Origin: MGBC102946 sp022793145 | GTDB lineage: Bacteria > Bacillota_I > Bacilli_A > RF39 > UBA660 | NCBI GenBank assembly: GCA_947426265.1 | Contig: CANEDJ010000008.1 | Span: 1-44,250 of the forward strand | Direction: 5' to 3' | DNA length: 44,250 nucleotides | In this document: positions 27,297 to 36,356 of the stretch, piece after piece | Position numbering within the stretch: the first letter of the stretch is position 1 | Layout: every line of letters starts with the position of its first letter | Made by a program: the position numbers and the translations under genes | Notes under the pieces: model-generated | Database searches by the model: none | What the model was told of the DNA's origin: nothing | Seen by the model: the letters and a program-made list of their open reading frames with translations, nothing else

Positions 27297-27725
27297 ATGG
27301 AATTTAAAAAAGATGATGAAAATTATATTTATGAAGTAATTAGTAAAAATGTAAAAAAATATAGAAAATTAAAAGGTTGGACGCAAGAAAAATTAGCTGA
27401 TGAAATTAATTATTCTCTTTCATTTATTAGCGGAATTGAATCCGCATATCATCAAACTTTTTCTTTAGGTGCAATTTGGAGAATTTCAAGAGCTTTGGAT
27501 GTTGAATTTAGCAAATTATGCGAAGATAATTCTATAAATAACAAATCTAAATTCATTTTGTACCATTGTGAGAAATGTGGTGAGGAAACAAAGTTTCCAT
27601 TAGAAATGATAAATTTACTAAAAAACTTATATGAAATAACAGGAAGCAAATCACTTCCAACTTTCAATTGTTCAAAAGAAGATTGTAGTGGAAAACAAAT
27701 TCCTACAAATCCAATGGATTTCTAA
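27297..27725 (+). CDS. XRE-family regulator with C-terminal Cys pairs
   Basis: A 142-residue protein. Residues 10-70 are a Cro/CI-type helix-turn-helix (KYRKLKGWTQEKLADEINYS, then LSFISGIES). The C-terminal part has CEKCG and CSKEDC, a likely zinc-binding knuckle. ATG 27297 follows ACGAGGTG. It is divergent from the YdjI-like unit, with two direct repeats between them, so auto- and cross-regulation is plausible. The HTH domain is clearly related to the XRE protein at 43694-43963 (same IYE(V/L)(I/V)SKN(V/I) start), which suggests a shared family. Confidence 0.85.
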   Translation: MEFKKDDENYIYEVISKNVKKYRKLKGWTQEKLADEINYSLSFISGIESAYHQTFSLGAIWRISRALDVEFSKLCEDNSINNKSKFILYHCEKCGEETKFPLEMINLLKNLYEITGSKSLPTFNCSKEDCSGKQIPTNPMDF

Positions 27726-27759
27726 AAAAGCTCATAACTATATGTTATGAACTTTTTTT
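27724..27759. terminator. Bidirectional terminator between XRE gene and valS
   Basis: AAAGcTCATAAC and GTTATGAaCTTT form a stem flanked by an A-run and a T-run, serving both convergent genes. Confidence 0.8.
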
Positions 27760-30296
27760 AATAATTCTAATTCGTGCTCTTCTTTTTCTAAATCTTGTTT
27801 TTCCTTTTCCACAATATTAGCTGGTGCTTTAGAAACATATCCTGGATTTGACAATAATTTTTTTCTTCTTTCTGTAGAAGCCTCTAATCGCTCTATTTCT
27901 TTTAATGCTTTTTCTTTTTCTTCTATTTCATTGGCACTTCCATCATAATATAAATATGCTGTATGTCCCATATAAGCAACTGCGATTTCTTTTAGATTAG
28001 AAAAATCTTGTGTTTCCTTTTTTATAAAATGGTATTCTTCTATCTTTAGTAATCGTTTTAAAATATTTTCTACAATGAGTAAATTATCTTCCTGATATAC
28101 AAAATAGAAATCATTTGGTATTTTATTTTCTAATTTGATTCTTCTAATCTTTGTAATTAACTCAATTAATTCTTCTATAATTTCTGTCTCGTTAAAAGAA
28201 TACTCTTTTTCTATAATAGGATAAGAAGCAAGCATAATAGTATCTTCATGTACAGGTAACATTTTATAAATTTCTTCTGTTACATATGGCATAAATGGAT
28301 GTAACATCTTTAAAATCCCTGTTAAAATTTTTAATAATACTTTTTTAGCTGTTTCATTCATATCAATTTTAGATAATTCAATATACCAATCACAGAAATC
28401 ATTCCATACAAAATTATAAATTTCTGTTCCTACTACATGGAATTCATATATTTCCATGTGATGTCTTACTTTTTCTATCAAATGTTCATATTTGTTTAAA
28501 ATCCATTTATCCGAAATTGACAAAGAAGAAATTACAAAATTTGTATCCTTTATTTCCTCTATATTCATAAGTACAAATCTAGAGGCATTCCAAAGTTTAT
28601 TAATAAAATTCCAAGTAGATGCCACTTTTTCTTCATCATATCTCAAGTCCATTCCTGGAGCTGATGAAGTAGTTAAGAAAAATCTTAAAGAATCTGCTCC
28701 ATATTTTTCAATAACATCCATAGGGTCCACACCATTTCCTAAAGATTTACTCATTTTGCGTCCCATTTTATCACGAACTAATCCATGAATCAAAACATCT
28801 TTAAATGGTCTTTTATCTGTAAATTCTAATCCTTGAAATACCATACGACATACCCAGAAAAAGATAATATCATATCCAGTTACAAGTACATTATTTGGAT
28901 AATAACGTTCCATCATATCTGTACTTTTTGGCCAGCCTAATGTACTAAATGGCCATAGTGCACTTGAAAACCAGGTATCCAAGACATCAGGGTCCTGTAT
29001 CCATCCATCTTCTTTCGGAGCTTCCATTCCTACATAAACTTCTTCTCCCTTATACCAAGCAGGAATTCTATGTCCCCACCATAGCTGTCTAGAAATACAC
29101 CAGTCATGACAGTCTTCCATCCAATGTGTTAATATTTTTTCAAAACGTTCTGGAACAAAATTTACTTTTCCTTCTGTATTTTGATTTTCTAACACTTGTT
29201 TGGCTAAAACATCCATTTTTACAAACCATTGTTTTGACAAATAAGGTTCTACAATTGCATCTGTCCTTTCACTATGTGGAGTACTATGTGTCATTTCTTC
29301 TATTTTAATTAGTAGATCTTCTTTTTCTAAATCTTCTAATAATGCTTTTCTACAAAGAAATCTATCCATACCAACATACTTTCCAGCATTTGCATTCATT
29401 GTTGCATCAGGGTTTATAACAACAATTCTTTCTAAATTATGTCTATTTCCAACCTCAAAATCATTCAGGTCATGAGCTGGAGTTATTTTTACGACACCTG
29501 TTCCAAATTCTGGATCCGCATGATCATCTCCAATAATTGGAATCAGTTTATTCACAATTGGCAAAATAACTTTTTTTCCTATTAAATCTTTATATCGCTC
29601 ATCTTTGGGATTTACAGCAACCGCAGTATCTCCAAACAATGTTTCTGGTCTTGTTGTAGCAACTTCTAAATAGCGACTTTTGTCTTCCAAATAATATTTC
29701 AAATGATAGAAAGCTCCTGGGTCATCTTTATAAATGACTTCTTCATTCGAAAGAGCTGTCATTGCTTCTGGGTCCCAGTTAATAATTCGTTCTCCTCTAT
29801 AAATATATCCCTTTTCATATAAAGTTACAAAAACATGTTTTACTGCTTCTGACAAGCCTTCATCTAAAGTAAAACGTTCTTTTGTATAATCCAAGCTAAG
29901 TCCTAATTTTGCCCATTGTCTATGGATATTATCAGCGTACTCTTCTTTCCATGCCCAAGCATGTTTTAACCATTCTTCTCTATCCATTTCTCTAGGTTTC
30001 ATGCCCATTTCTTTTAATTTTTTATCTACTTTGGCTTGAGTTGCGATTCCTGCATGGTCCATTCCAGGAAGCCATAAAGCATCATACCCATCCATTCTTT
30101 TATAACGGATCATAATATCTTGTAACGTGGTATCCCAAGCATGTCCTAAGTGTAAAACACCTGTTACATTTGGTGGAGGTATTACAATACAAAATGGTTT
30201 CTTTTCTAAATCACCACTTGTAAAATATCCTTCTTTTTTCCAAGTTTCATATTTATTTTCTTCCACTTTTTTGTGGTCATATTTTTTTTCTAACAT
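27738..30296 (-). CDS. valS: Valyl-tRNA synthetase
   Basis: Class I synthetase that charges tRNA-Val, 852 residues. HIGH-type motif HLGH lies at 49-52 within PPPNVTGVLHLGHAW; the KMSKS motif (GRKMSKSLGNG) is near 512-517. The editing domain includes TTRPETLFGDTAVAVNP, and the C-terminal 65 residues form the ValRS coiled-coil arm. ATG 30296 overlaps the HD-domain gene by 7 nt, with AGAGGAC upstream. The T-box that would sense uncharged tRNA-Val lies ahead of the HD gene, so both genes are expected to be induced together. The stop codon lies inside the shared terminator. Confidence 0.97.
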   Translation of the reverse strand: MLEKKYDHKKVEENKYETWKKEGYFTSGDLEKKPFCIVIPPPNVTGVLHLGHAWDTTLQDIMIRYKRMDGYDALWLPGMDHAGIATQAKVDKKLKEMGMKPREMDREEWLKHAWAWKEEYADNIHRQWAKLGLSLDYTKERFTLDEGLSEAVKHVFVTLYEKGYIYRGERIINWDPEAMTALSNEEVIYKDDPGAFYHLKYYLEDKSRYLEVATTRPETLFGDTAVAVNPKDERYKDLIGKKVILPIVNKLIPIIGDDHADPEFGTGVVKITPAHDLNDFEVGNRHNLERIVVINPDATMNANAGKYVGMDRFLCRKALLEDLEKEDLLIKIEEMTHSTPHSERTDAIVEPYLSKQWFVKMDVLAKQVLENQNTEGKVNFVPERFEKILTHWMEDCHDWCISRQLWWGHRIPAWYKGEEVYVGMEAPKEDGWIQDPDVLDTWFSSALWPFSTLGWPKSTDMMERYYPNNVLVTGYDIIFFWVCRMVFQGLEFTDKRPFKDVLIHGLVRDKMGRKMSKSLGNGVDPMDVIEKYGADSLRFFLTTSSAPGMDLRYDEEKVASTWNFINKLWNASRFVLMNIEEIKDTNFVISSLSISDKWILNKYEHLIEKVRHHMEIYEFHVVGTEIYNFVWNDFCDWYIELSKIDMNETAKKVLLKILTGILKMLHPFMPYVTEEIYKMLPVHEDTIMLASYPIIEKEYSFNETEIIEELIELITKIRRIKLENKIPNDFYFVYQEDNLLIVENILKRLLKIEEYHFIKKETQDFSNLKEIAVAYMGHTAYLYYDGSANEIEEKEKALKEIERLEASTERRKKLLSNPGYVSKAPANIVEKEKQDLEKEEHELELLKKVHNI

Positions 30297-31012
30297 ATTG
30301 TCCTCTTTTCTATATATTTTTTTAATTCCTCAAAATAAGGTTGAAATAACGGATTATTAAGTTTCCTTTCAAATGTTTCTAAATAATGATGCTCTACAAG
30401 AAATCTTAAACTTTCATCATAGTTAAAGTCAAAATGAAAGCATAAAGTACGCATAACAAAATCATTTGAATTTTTAATATCTTTTGTATATACAATTCCA
30501 TGATTCCAAAAAGCATTTTCTATTTCTTTGGAAACAGGTTCTTCTGAAAAAGGGTATGAAATCATATTTAGAAAGGCACTGATATAAAGAATATCTAATT
30601 TATCCGCATCTCTTATAATTTTTGCTTGTAATAATTCTTGTTCTGTTAATCCCTCTTCTATTTTTGGTTTATTGTGATTACGGATTGCTTTTTCAATTAT
30701 TTTATAATATTTTGAATCAATTTTGAAATTCTCTATTAAACCATCTTCAAATAAAAGTTTACATCCATAGTCTCCATGATCAATTGATTTTAAATCAACA
30801 AAAGTTTTATAGTTAGTCCATTGTTCAAACCTTCCAATATCATGTAATAATCCGATTATTTCGGCTAAATAAACATTTTCTTTTGACAACTGCAAATTTT
30901 TGGCTAACATAATTGCTTTTTCCATGACTCGATAAGAATGTTCCCATTTTCCTTTAATCTTAGGGTCATCAATGTCATATTTTTTTACATAATTTTCAAA
31001 TGCTTCTTTCAT
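30290..31012 (-). CDS. HD-domain phosphohydrolase
   Basis: About 240 residues. The metal motif is complete: H in KWEHSYRVMEKA (about 25), HD in GLLHDIGRFEQ (about 58-59) and D in IIRDADKLDIL (about 137). HD proteins hydrolyse nucleotides or other phosphoesters; the substrate is unknown. ATG 31012 follows AAGGAAG by 6 nt; a longer frame would run into the T-box terminator. It lies between the T-box and valS and overlaps valS by 7 nt, so it is in the valine-regulated operon. Confidence 0.85.
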   Translation of the reverse strand: MKEAFENYVKKYDIDDPKIKGKWEHSYRVMEKAIMLAKNLQLSKENVYLAEIIGLLHDIGRFEQWTNYKTFVDLKSIDHGDYGCKLLFEDGLIENFKIDSKYYKIIEKAIRNHNKPKIEEGLTEQELLQAKIIRDADKLDILYISAFLNMISYPFSEEPVSKEIENAFWNHGIVYTKDIKNSNDFVMRTLCFHFDFNYDESLRFLVEHHYLETFERKLNNPLFQPYFEELKKYIEKRTIC

Positions 31013-31030
31013 TTTATTCTTCCTTTCAAA

Positions 31031-31236
31031 AAAAATCACATCCTATATAAGGACGTGATTTGACGTGGTACCACCTTAATTCATATAGAAAACTCTATAT
31101 CTTTATTCTTTAACGCAGATATACGAATATTACTATTAACTCCAAAGCTACCTTCTATTATTTCTTTTATCTATTTTCACCAGCCATAGATTCTCTACAA
31201 AAAGAACATAATATACTCCTCTTTTTCAACGTTTTC
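31031..31236 (-). promoter_or_regulatory. T-box leader (predicted tRNA-Val responsive)
   Basis: The minus strand carries the T-box sequence AGGTGGTACCACG (31064-31076), followed by a terminator hairpin AATCACGTCC/GGATGTGATT and eight T (31027-31060). Upstream Stem I elements are seen: AGAGGAGTA near 31220 and GGCTGGTGAAA near 31180. The candidate specifier GTA (Val) lies in GAAGGTAGC near 31150, before TTTGGAG. The T-box pairs with the free acceptor end of tRNA to prevent termination. The class is certain; the specifier position is inferred. Confidence 0.9.
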
Positions 31237-31240
31237 TAAT

Positions 31241-31269
31241 ATTATAACGAATTTATTTTTAATTGCCAA
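31241..31269 (-). promoter_or_regulatory. SigA promoter of the T-box-HD-valS operon
   Basis: On the minus strand TTGGCA (31264-31269) and a perfect TATAAT (31241-31246) are separated by 17 bp. The transcript would start near 31234, at the head of the T-box leader. Confidence 0.85.
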
Positions 31270-31276
31270 TACTTTT

Positions 31277-33190
31277 TTAATAATTTGGAACAATTCCTAC
31301 TCCATCAAAGTAATGAATGTTTGCATCACACCACTGCTTAGTTGGTTCATTTCCTGCTCCATAAATTTCTGTCAAATCAATAATAAATACATCATCTACA
31401 TAAGCTGTTTCTGTCGCATTTACTAAGAAATTCCTAATTTTCCATGATCCACTATTTGGAGTTTGTAACCCTTGAATAGAAGATAACTTCATCCATTCCA
31501 CAGTTCGATTTGATTTACGTGCAAATACCATTGTTCCATTTTCTGTATCGCTTTGATATATTTCAAAGCGATCATCAGCAGTTGAGAATGTTGATGTTGA
31601 TAAAAATTCTACACTTCCATAATAAACATGTGAAGGAGTTGGAGCTGCTACATTTTGAGAACTCATAGAAATTCCACCTACTTGATATTGTAAAGATGAG
31701 TTTCCTGATTTTGATAGATTTGAAACAATATTAGCATTTGATAAAGACCAATCTGTAGTTTTTTCAAAACCACTATTTTTTACTAAATTAGTTGCTACTT
31801 TTCCATTATCAATAATAAGAGCTGTTATCTTGACATATCCATTTCCTTCATTCCCAACCATTGTTTCAGAACCATCAAAAGTTGGCATAGCTTCTTTCCC
31901 GCTTTTCATAATATTATTTTCAAATGTATAACCAGAATAATGTTTTGCCTGACCAGTATGTGTAAGATTATCTATAGTTGCATTTTCAGAAATCGCATTA
32001 CAACCAGACATTCCAGAGATAAAGGATGATCCTCCCCCTGCTCCTCCATGAGCAGCTGAAGCTCCACTATAATAGCCTCCTCCGCCTCCAGATTGTATTT
32101 CAGATGCATTTAGCCCACCAAAAGTTCCATTGGCAGATTGCTTTTGAACATCCCCGTTTAACAAATGTTTTTCTAATGCTCCACCCTTAGTTTGAGTTGC
32201 ACCTAATCCAATTTGATAACCATTTGGATAGTCATTTCTAAAGTAGCTTCCCTCTACCAGTGCTTGATAACCATTCAATCCATTTAGAGTTCCACCTTCT
32301 CCACCATTTCCTTCTCCATATCCTTCATTTCTGAAATTGGCTCCTCCGCCTCCTGCTGCTACTATAATTCTCGATTTTAATCCATTAAAATCATTCCAAC
32401 TTCCATTTGTAAGACGAATATCTGTTGCTCCTCCTCCGCCTACTCCATAGGCATTCTGCCCTGCAGAAATCGAGGCACCACCATTATATCCACCAATAGT
32501 TGTTCCAGATGAAGCAGTTAAAGATGTGTTTTCTTCTGGAGTTCCACCTACATAAATATACAAATTAGTTCCCATACCTAAAATAATATTTCCTCTAGCA
32601 TAAGCTCCTTTTCCTCCTGTATAAGTTAAATTATTTGCTCGAACTGATCCATCTTGCTTATAAGCTTTTCCTGATATACTTCCACCTTGTGCTCCCCACA
32701 ATTCTGTTCGATATACTCCATTGGTTGGAGCTATAAATTGTTGTTCCTTCCCAGTATAAGCATATTCATAAGTAATTGGATCAATCACTTCAATTGTTCT
32801 TTCTTCTTCAATTATATTTCCTTGATAATTGGCTCTATAAGTTATAACATATTTACCATTTTTAGTTGCATCAAAGCTTGGCACTGAAGTAGTTGTAATT
32901 TCTGTTTGAATTACATTTCCATTTTGATCCAATAGTTTTACATCATCCAATAAGTCAAATGTAAAATCGCTTACTTTTGAAGTATTTGCCAATAATATAT
33001 CTTTATGTGCAAACGAAAAACTATACGCCCTATTTTGTGTTAAGTCCGTAACAATTTCATTTTTCACTTTATCTAATATCACTTTTCTATTTCCAAGTAT
33101 CGCAAGTACACCTACAATGAGCATTAAAAAAAGCAACAAAATAGAATATAGCATACTGGAAATTGCAAACCCTTTATTATTTAATTTCAT
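31277..33190 (-). CDS. Pilin-like N-terminus fused to glycine-rich surface protein
   Basis: A 637-residue protein. The start MKLNNKGFAISSMLYSILLLF resembles a type IV prepilin leader (short basic leader, GF, long hydrophobic helix), though with Ala-Ile rather than Thr-Leu and without the usual Glu5. A bacterial Ig-like domain follows (about 75-135), then a Gly-rich domain at about 140-450 with GGKGAYARG and GGGGGYYSG, like the glycine-rich family with an LTK/ALK-type fold. The end is a carbohydrate-binding-like beta domain (LVKNSGFEKTTDWSLSN onward). ATG 33190 follows AGAGGT. I infer an exported, membrane-tethered surface protein; pilus assembly genes are not nearby. Confidence 0.7.
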   Translation of the reverse strand: MKLNNKGFAISSMLYSILLLFLMLIVGVLAILGNRKVILDKVKNEIVTDLTQNRAYSFSFAHKDILLANTSKVSDFTFDLLDDVKLLDQNGNVIQTEITTTSVPSFDATKNGKYVITYRANYQGNIIEEERTIEVIDPITYEYAYTGKEQQFIAPTNGVYRTELWGAQGGSISGKAYKQDGSVRANNLTYTGGKGAYARGNIILGMGTNLYIYVGGTPEENTSLTASSGTTIGGYNGGASISAGQNAYGVGGGGATDIRLTNGSWNDFNGLKSRIIVAAGGGGANFRNEGYGEGNGGEGGTLNGLNGYQALVEGSYFRNDYPNGYQIGLGATQTKGGALEKHLLNGDVQKQSANGTFGGLNASEIQSGGGGGYYSGASAAHGGAGGGSSFISGMSGCNAISENATIDNLTHTGQAKHYSGYTFENNIMKSGKEAMPTFDGSETMVGNEGNGYVKITALIIDNGKVATNLVKNSGFEKTTDWSLSNANIVSNLSKSGNSSLQYQVGGISMSSQNVAAPTPSHVYYGSVEFLSTSTFSTADDRFEIYQSDTENGTMVFARKSNRTVEWMKLSSIQGLQTPNSGSWKIRNFLVNATETAYVDDVFIIDLTEIYGAGNEPTKQWCDANIHYFDGVGIVPNY

Positions 33191-33255
33191 ATTAGTACCT
33201 CTTATTCTTTATATAATTACTTTTATTATAACAATAGATGAAAAAAAAAACAACA

Positions 33256-33444
33256 TTAATTTGCTGTTTCTTCTGTTTTTACTACTTCTCTACCTTTGTA
33301 AGTACCACAGTTTGGACATACTCTATGTGGTCTAATGTCAGCTCCACATTTTGTACATTTTGTAGTTCCATTTGCGCTAATTACATAATGAGTACGACGT
33401 TTTCTACCTCTCGTCTTACTTACTTTTCTAAATGGTACAGCCAT
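33256..33444 (-). CDS. rpmF: Ribosomal protein L32
   Basis: A 62-residue 50S subunit protein. It has the family start MAVPFRKVSKTRGRKRRTH and the zinc-type knuckle CTKCGADIRPHRVCPNCG. All four cysteines are present, so this is the zinc-binding (C+) form. It lies 16 bp behind the DUF177 gene, the usual yceD-rpmF order, and is followed by a weak hairpin with ten T (about 33238-33262). Confidence 0.97.
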   Translation of the reverse strand: MAVPFRKVSKTRGRKRRTHYVISANGTTKCTKCGADIRPHRVCPNCGTYKGREVVKTEETAN

Positions 33445-33460
33445 GGTTCACACCTCTTTC

Positions 33461-33940
33461 TTATAATAAATCTTTTAATTTTTCTAATGCAGGATTCTTC
33501 GTATCCATTTCATCAGTTACAAATTTCCATCCTTCTCCTTCTGCTTTTACAGAATAAGCATCTGGACTTGTCACTTTCATGGGAATTTCCATTAGTATAT
33601 TTTCCCATATAATTGGTAAAATATCAATAGAATTTTCTATCTTTTTATGATTTTCATCAATTTCTTCCATTAATTCATCTAAATTACCAACAATATGAAT
33701 ATCCAGAGGAACAAAAACTGGTTTTAATGTAATTGAACAAGGTAAAGTCATTGTTCCTATTACTTTGACATCTAGTAAAAATCCTTCTAATACATCTCTT
33801 GTAATTTTTCCTTTTAAAGAAACTTTTAATGGTTCTAACAAATCTGTACTAGAAGTTAAATTACTATCAATTTCATAAGCACTATCAATTTCTATTTCGT
33901 TTTCAATTTTATTTTTTATTCTTGTTAAATCAAAATTCAT
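33461..33940 (-). CDS. YceD/DUF177 family protein
   Basis: About 159 residues with the DUF177 pattern: a middle part VIGTMTLPCSITLKPV (usually G-x-x-x-x-x-C-x-R-C-L; only one of the Cys is kept here), an acidic patch, and the C-terminal KNPALEKLKDLL. DUF177/YceD is co-encoded with rpmF across bacteria and is linked to rRNA (23S) processing or ribosome assembly. ATG 33940 is chosen because AAAGGAGG lies 8 nt upstream; an ATG two codons earlier is too close. Confidence 0.85.
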   Translation of the reverse strand: MNFDLTRIKNKIENEIEIDSAYEIDSNLTSSTDLLEPLKVSLKGKITRDVLEGFLLDVKVIGTMTLPCSITLKPVFVPLDIHIVGNLDELMEEIDENHKKIENSIDILPIIWENILMEIPMKVTSPDAYSVKAEGEGWKFVTDEMDTKNPALEKLKDLL

Positions 33941-34028
33941 TTTCATTCCTCCTTTTGCCATTTTATTATACATAAAAGGATGCTAAAAATCAAGTTCTTC
34001 TCAATATCAGAAAAACAAACTACGCTAT

Positions 34029-34694
34029 TTAAGCAGCTAGTTTGTCCTTTAACTTCACTAATACTTTCTGTTCTTTTCTTGATACTTGAACTTGACTCAT
34101 TCCAAGAATATTAGCTGTTTCACTTTGAGTTTGATCTTTCATATAACGTTCACAAATTAATGATCTTTCTAAAGGATCTAATTTAGATACTTCTTCCCTG
34201 AGTGCGATTAAAGTATTTAGGTCAACACGTTCAGCTTGCCCGACTGTATCATGAAGTGTTATGATTTTTCCATCTTCTTTAATCGGCTCATCTATACTTC
34301 TAATAGTCTCTTTAGAACGAATTGCTTCACTGATCACAAATTCTGGAACTTCTAAGAAATCTGCTAATTCTTGAAATGTTGGTTCTCGCATCAAGCGTTG
34401 AGATAATAATATGTTTGCTTTTTCAATTTTAAGAGTTAATTTAGTAATTTCCCTACTAACTTTCATTCCATGATTTTCTCTCATAAATTTTCTCATTTCA
34501 CCAACAATATAAGGATATGCATAAGTAGAAAATTTTGTACCAAAGGAGGCATCGTAATTATTATACGCATTATTTAAACCAATCCAACCAACTTGAAATA
34601 AATCTTCTAGTAAAAAGGGAGAGCCAAACTGATGGGCAATAGAATAAATTAAATTTTGATGTTCATTTAAAACTGCATTTTTTTCAGCTTCCAT
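34029..34694 (-). CDS. sigF: Sporulation sigma factor SigF (short form)
   Basis: A sigma-70 family factor of 221 residues. Region 2 is clear (LEDLFQVGWIGLNNAYNNYD, KFSTYAYPYIVGEMRKFMREN). Region 3 begins with KVSREI, and region 4 includes KDQTQSETANILGMSQVQVSR, nearly the B. subtilis SigF KDQTQSEVAERLGISQVQVSR. It is about 30 residues shorter at the N-terminus than B. subtilis SigF (255). ATG 34694 follows AAAGGAG by 5 nt and starts 13 nt after the spoIIAA stop. SigF drives early forespore genes. No spoIIAB lies between the two genes, which is unusual. Confidence 0.85.
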   Translation of the reverse strand: MEAEKNAVLNEHQNLIYSIAHQFGSPFLLEDLFQVGWIGLNNAYNNYDASFGTKFSTYAYPYIVGEMRKFMRENHGMKVSREITKLTLKIEKANILLSQRLMREPTFQELADFLEVPEFVISEAIRSKETIRSIDEPIKEDGKIITLHDTVGQAERVDLNTLIALREEVSKLDPLERSLICERYMKDQTQSETANILGMSQVQVSRKEQKVLVKLKDKLAA

Positions 34695-34707
34695 AAACAC
34701 TCCTTTA

Positions 34708-35055
34708 TCATGTTTCAAAAATATGAAAAGCGCTTAATTCATCATTTGTTTCATTCATGTATTTTAATAGCCTGCTATTAATTATTTTTTGTTTCACAAT
34801 TGTTCTTTCAACCCCGCATAGCATACTTTTTCCTTTGTTGTTCCTACAAAGTTCATAATTATAAAAAAGGGTACTAATTCCTTTCATGTCAATAGAAATT
34901 AGATGTTCTACATTAAATACAATATTTCTGATTCCTGCTTCCTTTACCAGTTCTGTAACTTCCTTATTTAATTTATTCACAGTATCTTTAATAAGTTCTC
35001 CTTCAAGACGTACAAATAAAATTCCTTTTCTACATTCCATATTGATCTCTAGCAT
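34708..35055 (-). CDS. spoIIAA: SpoIIAA-like anti-sigma factor antagonist lacking the phospho-serine
   Basis: A 115-residue STAS-domain protein. The N-terminal RLEGELIKDTVNKLNKEV and the central IVFNVEHLISIDMKGIS align with SpoIIAA (RLTGELDHHTAETLKQKV; IVLNLEDLSFMDSSGLG). In B. subtilis the anti-sigma kinase SpoIIAB phosphorylates Ser58 of the DSSG motif. Here that position is Met57 in DMKG, and no neighbouring Ser replaces it. With spoIIAB missing between this gene and sigF, the phosphorylation switch appears lost or altered. The start at ATG 35055 has GAGGTGAT upstream. Confidence 0.85.
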   Translation of the reverse strand: MLEINMECRKGILFVRLEGELIKDTVNKLNKEVTELVKEAGIRNIVFNVEHLISIDMKGISTLFYNYELCRNNKGKSMLCGVERTIVKQKIINSRLLKYMNETNDELSAFHIFET

Positions 35056-35122
35056 ACCACATTATCACCTCGCTTATTTACTTTATCATGGCTTCTAAAT
35101 GATTTCTATTCATTCGACAAAA

Positions 35123-36271
35123 TTAGATCTTCTTTTTCGTCGTCACAATTCGACCCAATAAATATCCAAATAGGAATGTAACAACATATAATGTCGCTTC
35201 TAAAGATTGTTTTTTAACCTCTACTATTTTAGAACTTTTGTTTTTTTCTAAATTCTCACTTTTTTCATTTTGGCATGATGCTATTCTATATTTTAAATTC
35301 TTTACTTCCCTTTTTAGAAATATATTATCTTGTTCTAATAAATGATTTAATGGTTGTTCCTTTAAAACTATTTTTTCAATTGGGATTACTTTTTCTACTG
35401 GTATTTCTTTTATTTCAGGATCCTTTTTTTCAATTCTACAAAATAGTCGTTTCCTCTCTGTTTTAAAGTCTGGATAGGGATAACCCTCTATCATAATGCC
35501 ACTAAATTCTCTACTATATTCTTTAACCTCTTTTTCGAAATAGTAAAGTCGTTCTTGATATCGATAATACTCTTTTTTAGATACTTTAGTGTGGCTATTT
35601 TCTTCTACTCTTTCTAAAGATGCTTTTTCTTCTTCATATAAAAATTGGTTTGGCATCATTTTACGTTCTATAAAACTAATCTGTGTTGATATGGAAAACC
35701 ACTGCCTTGTATAAGTCTGCATACAGCTAGGTAAATCTAATTCATATAACCATTCTATAAAAAAAGCATTTTCTCTTTCAAATTCATTAACAAGAGTCAT
35801 TTCTACTTCTAGTTCATCAAAATAACATGGATCTTCTAATTCTAAAATTATTTCATTATCTAATTCTTCCATTTTATAAGATATTTGATCTCTATCTTTA
35901 TAAATTTGAATAGATGCAAATATAAGATTAGAACTATTAATTTCTGATAAACGAATATATTTAATTTTCTGCATCAATTGATAATGATAAACATTTTTGC
36001 TCTCAACATTCTCTTTTCCATTTGGATATTCTTCTTGCCAATCTGACCATGGACCAAATGTCCAAAAACTTGTTTTTTTGAATTCTTTTGATGGTGCTTC
36101 TTTAAAGTATCCTCCTTCTTTTTTTATTCTGTACCATTGATACTCTTTTTCTTCTTTAATTTCTAATGTTCCTCCACTTATCACAGGAATTGTTTCTACC
36201 TCTTTCCATTCTGCTGCGCTCACAGAAAAAATAGGAAAAAACATTAAAAATAATAGTATTAATTTTTTCAT
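35123..36271 (-). CDS. Exported protein with C-terminal membrane anchor, unknown function
   Basis: About 382 residues, with a signal peptide (MKKLILLFLMFFPIFSVSAAE, cleavage after about 20). A middle part with WTFGPWSDW and several Trp/Tyr-rich beta stretches follows, then a coiled-coil-like segment (about 300-345) and a C-terminal membrane helix at about 355-372 (LYVVTFLFGYLLGRIV) with a basic end. No family is recognised. ATG 36271 follows GAGGTG by 5 nt. It lies 67 bp upstream of spoIIAA on the same strand, so it may be read together with the sigF unit, but this is not shown. Confidence 0.65.
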   Translation of the reverse strand: MKKLILLFLMFFPIFSVSAAEWKEVETIPVISGGTLEIKEEKEYQWYRIKKEGGYFKEAPSKEFKKTSFWTFGPWSDWQEEYPNGKENVESKNVYHYQLMQKIKYIRLSEINSSNLIFASIQIYKDRDQISYKMEELDNEIILELEDPCYFDELEVEMTLVNEFERENAFFIEWLYELDLPSCMQTYTRQWFSISTQISFIERKMMPNQFLYEEEKASLERVEENSHTKVSKKEYYRYQERLYYFEKEVKEYSREFSGIMIEGYPYPDFKTERKRLFCRIEKKDPEIKEIPVEKVIPIEKIVLKEQPLNHLLEQDNIFLKREVKNLKYRIASCQNEKSENLEKNKSSKIVEVKKQSLEATLYVVTFLFGYLLGRIVTTKKKI

Positions 36272-36330
36272 TTCTTTCACCTCAAAAGTATTATTCTATA
36301 CGAAAACAAAAAAATACTAAGTTTTTAAAC

Positions 36331-36356
36331 AAAAAAAGTGAAAAAATTCACTTTTA
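36331..36356 (-). terminator. Terminator of the PadR-DUF1700 unit
   Basis: AAAAGTGAA and TTCACTTTT form a 9-bp stem just after the DUF1700 stop; the minus strand ends in TTTTTTT. Confidence 0.8.

Noticed and set aside
34029..34694. SigG instead of SigF
   Set aside because: The region 4 sequence KDQTQSE...SQVQVSR matches SigF closely, and spoIIAA is directly upstream; sigG normally follows sigE.
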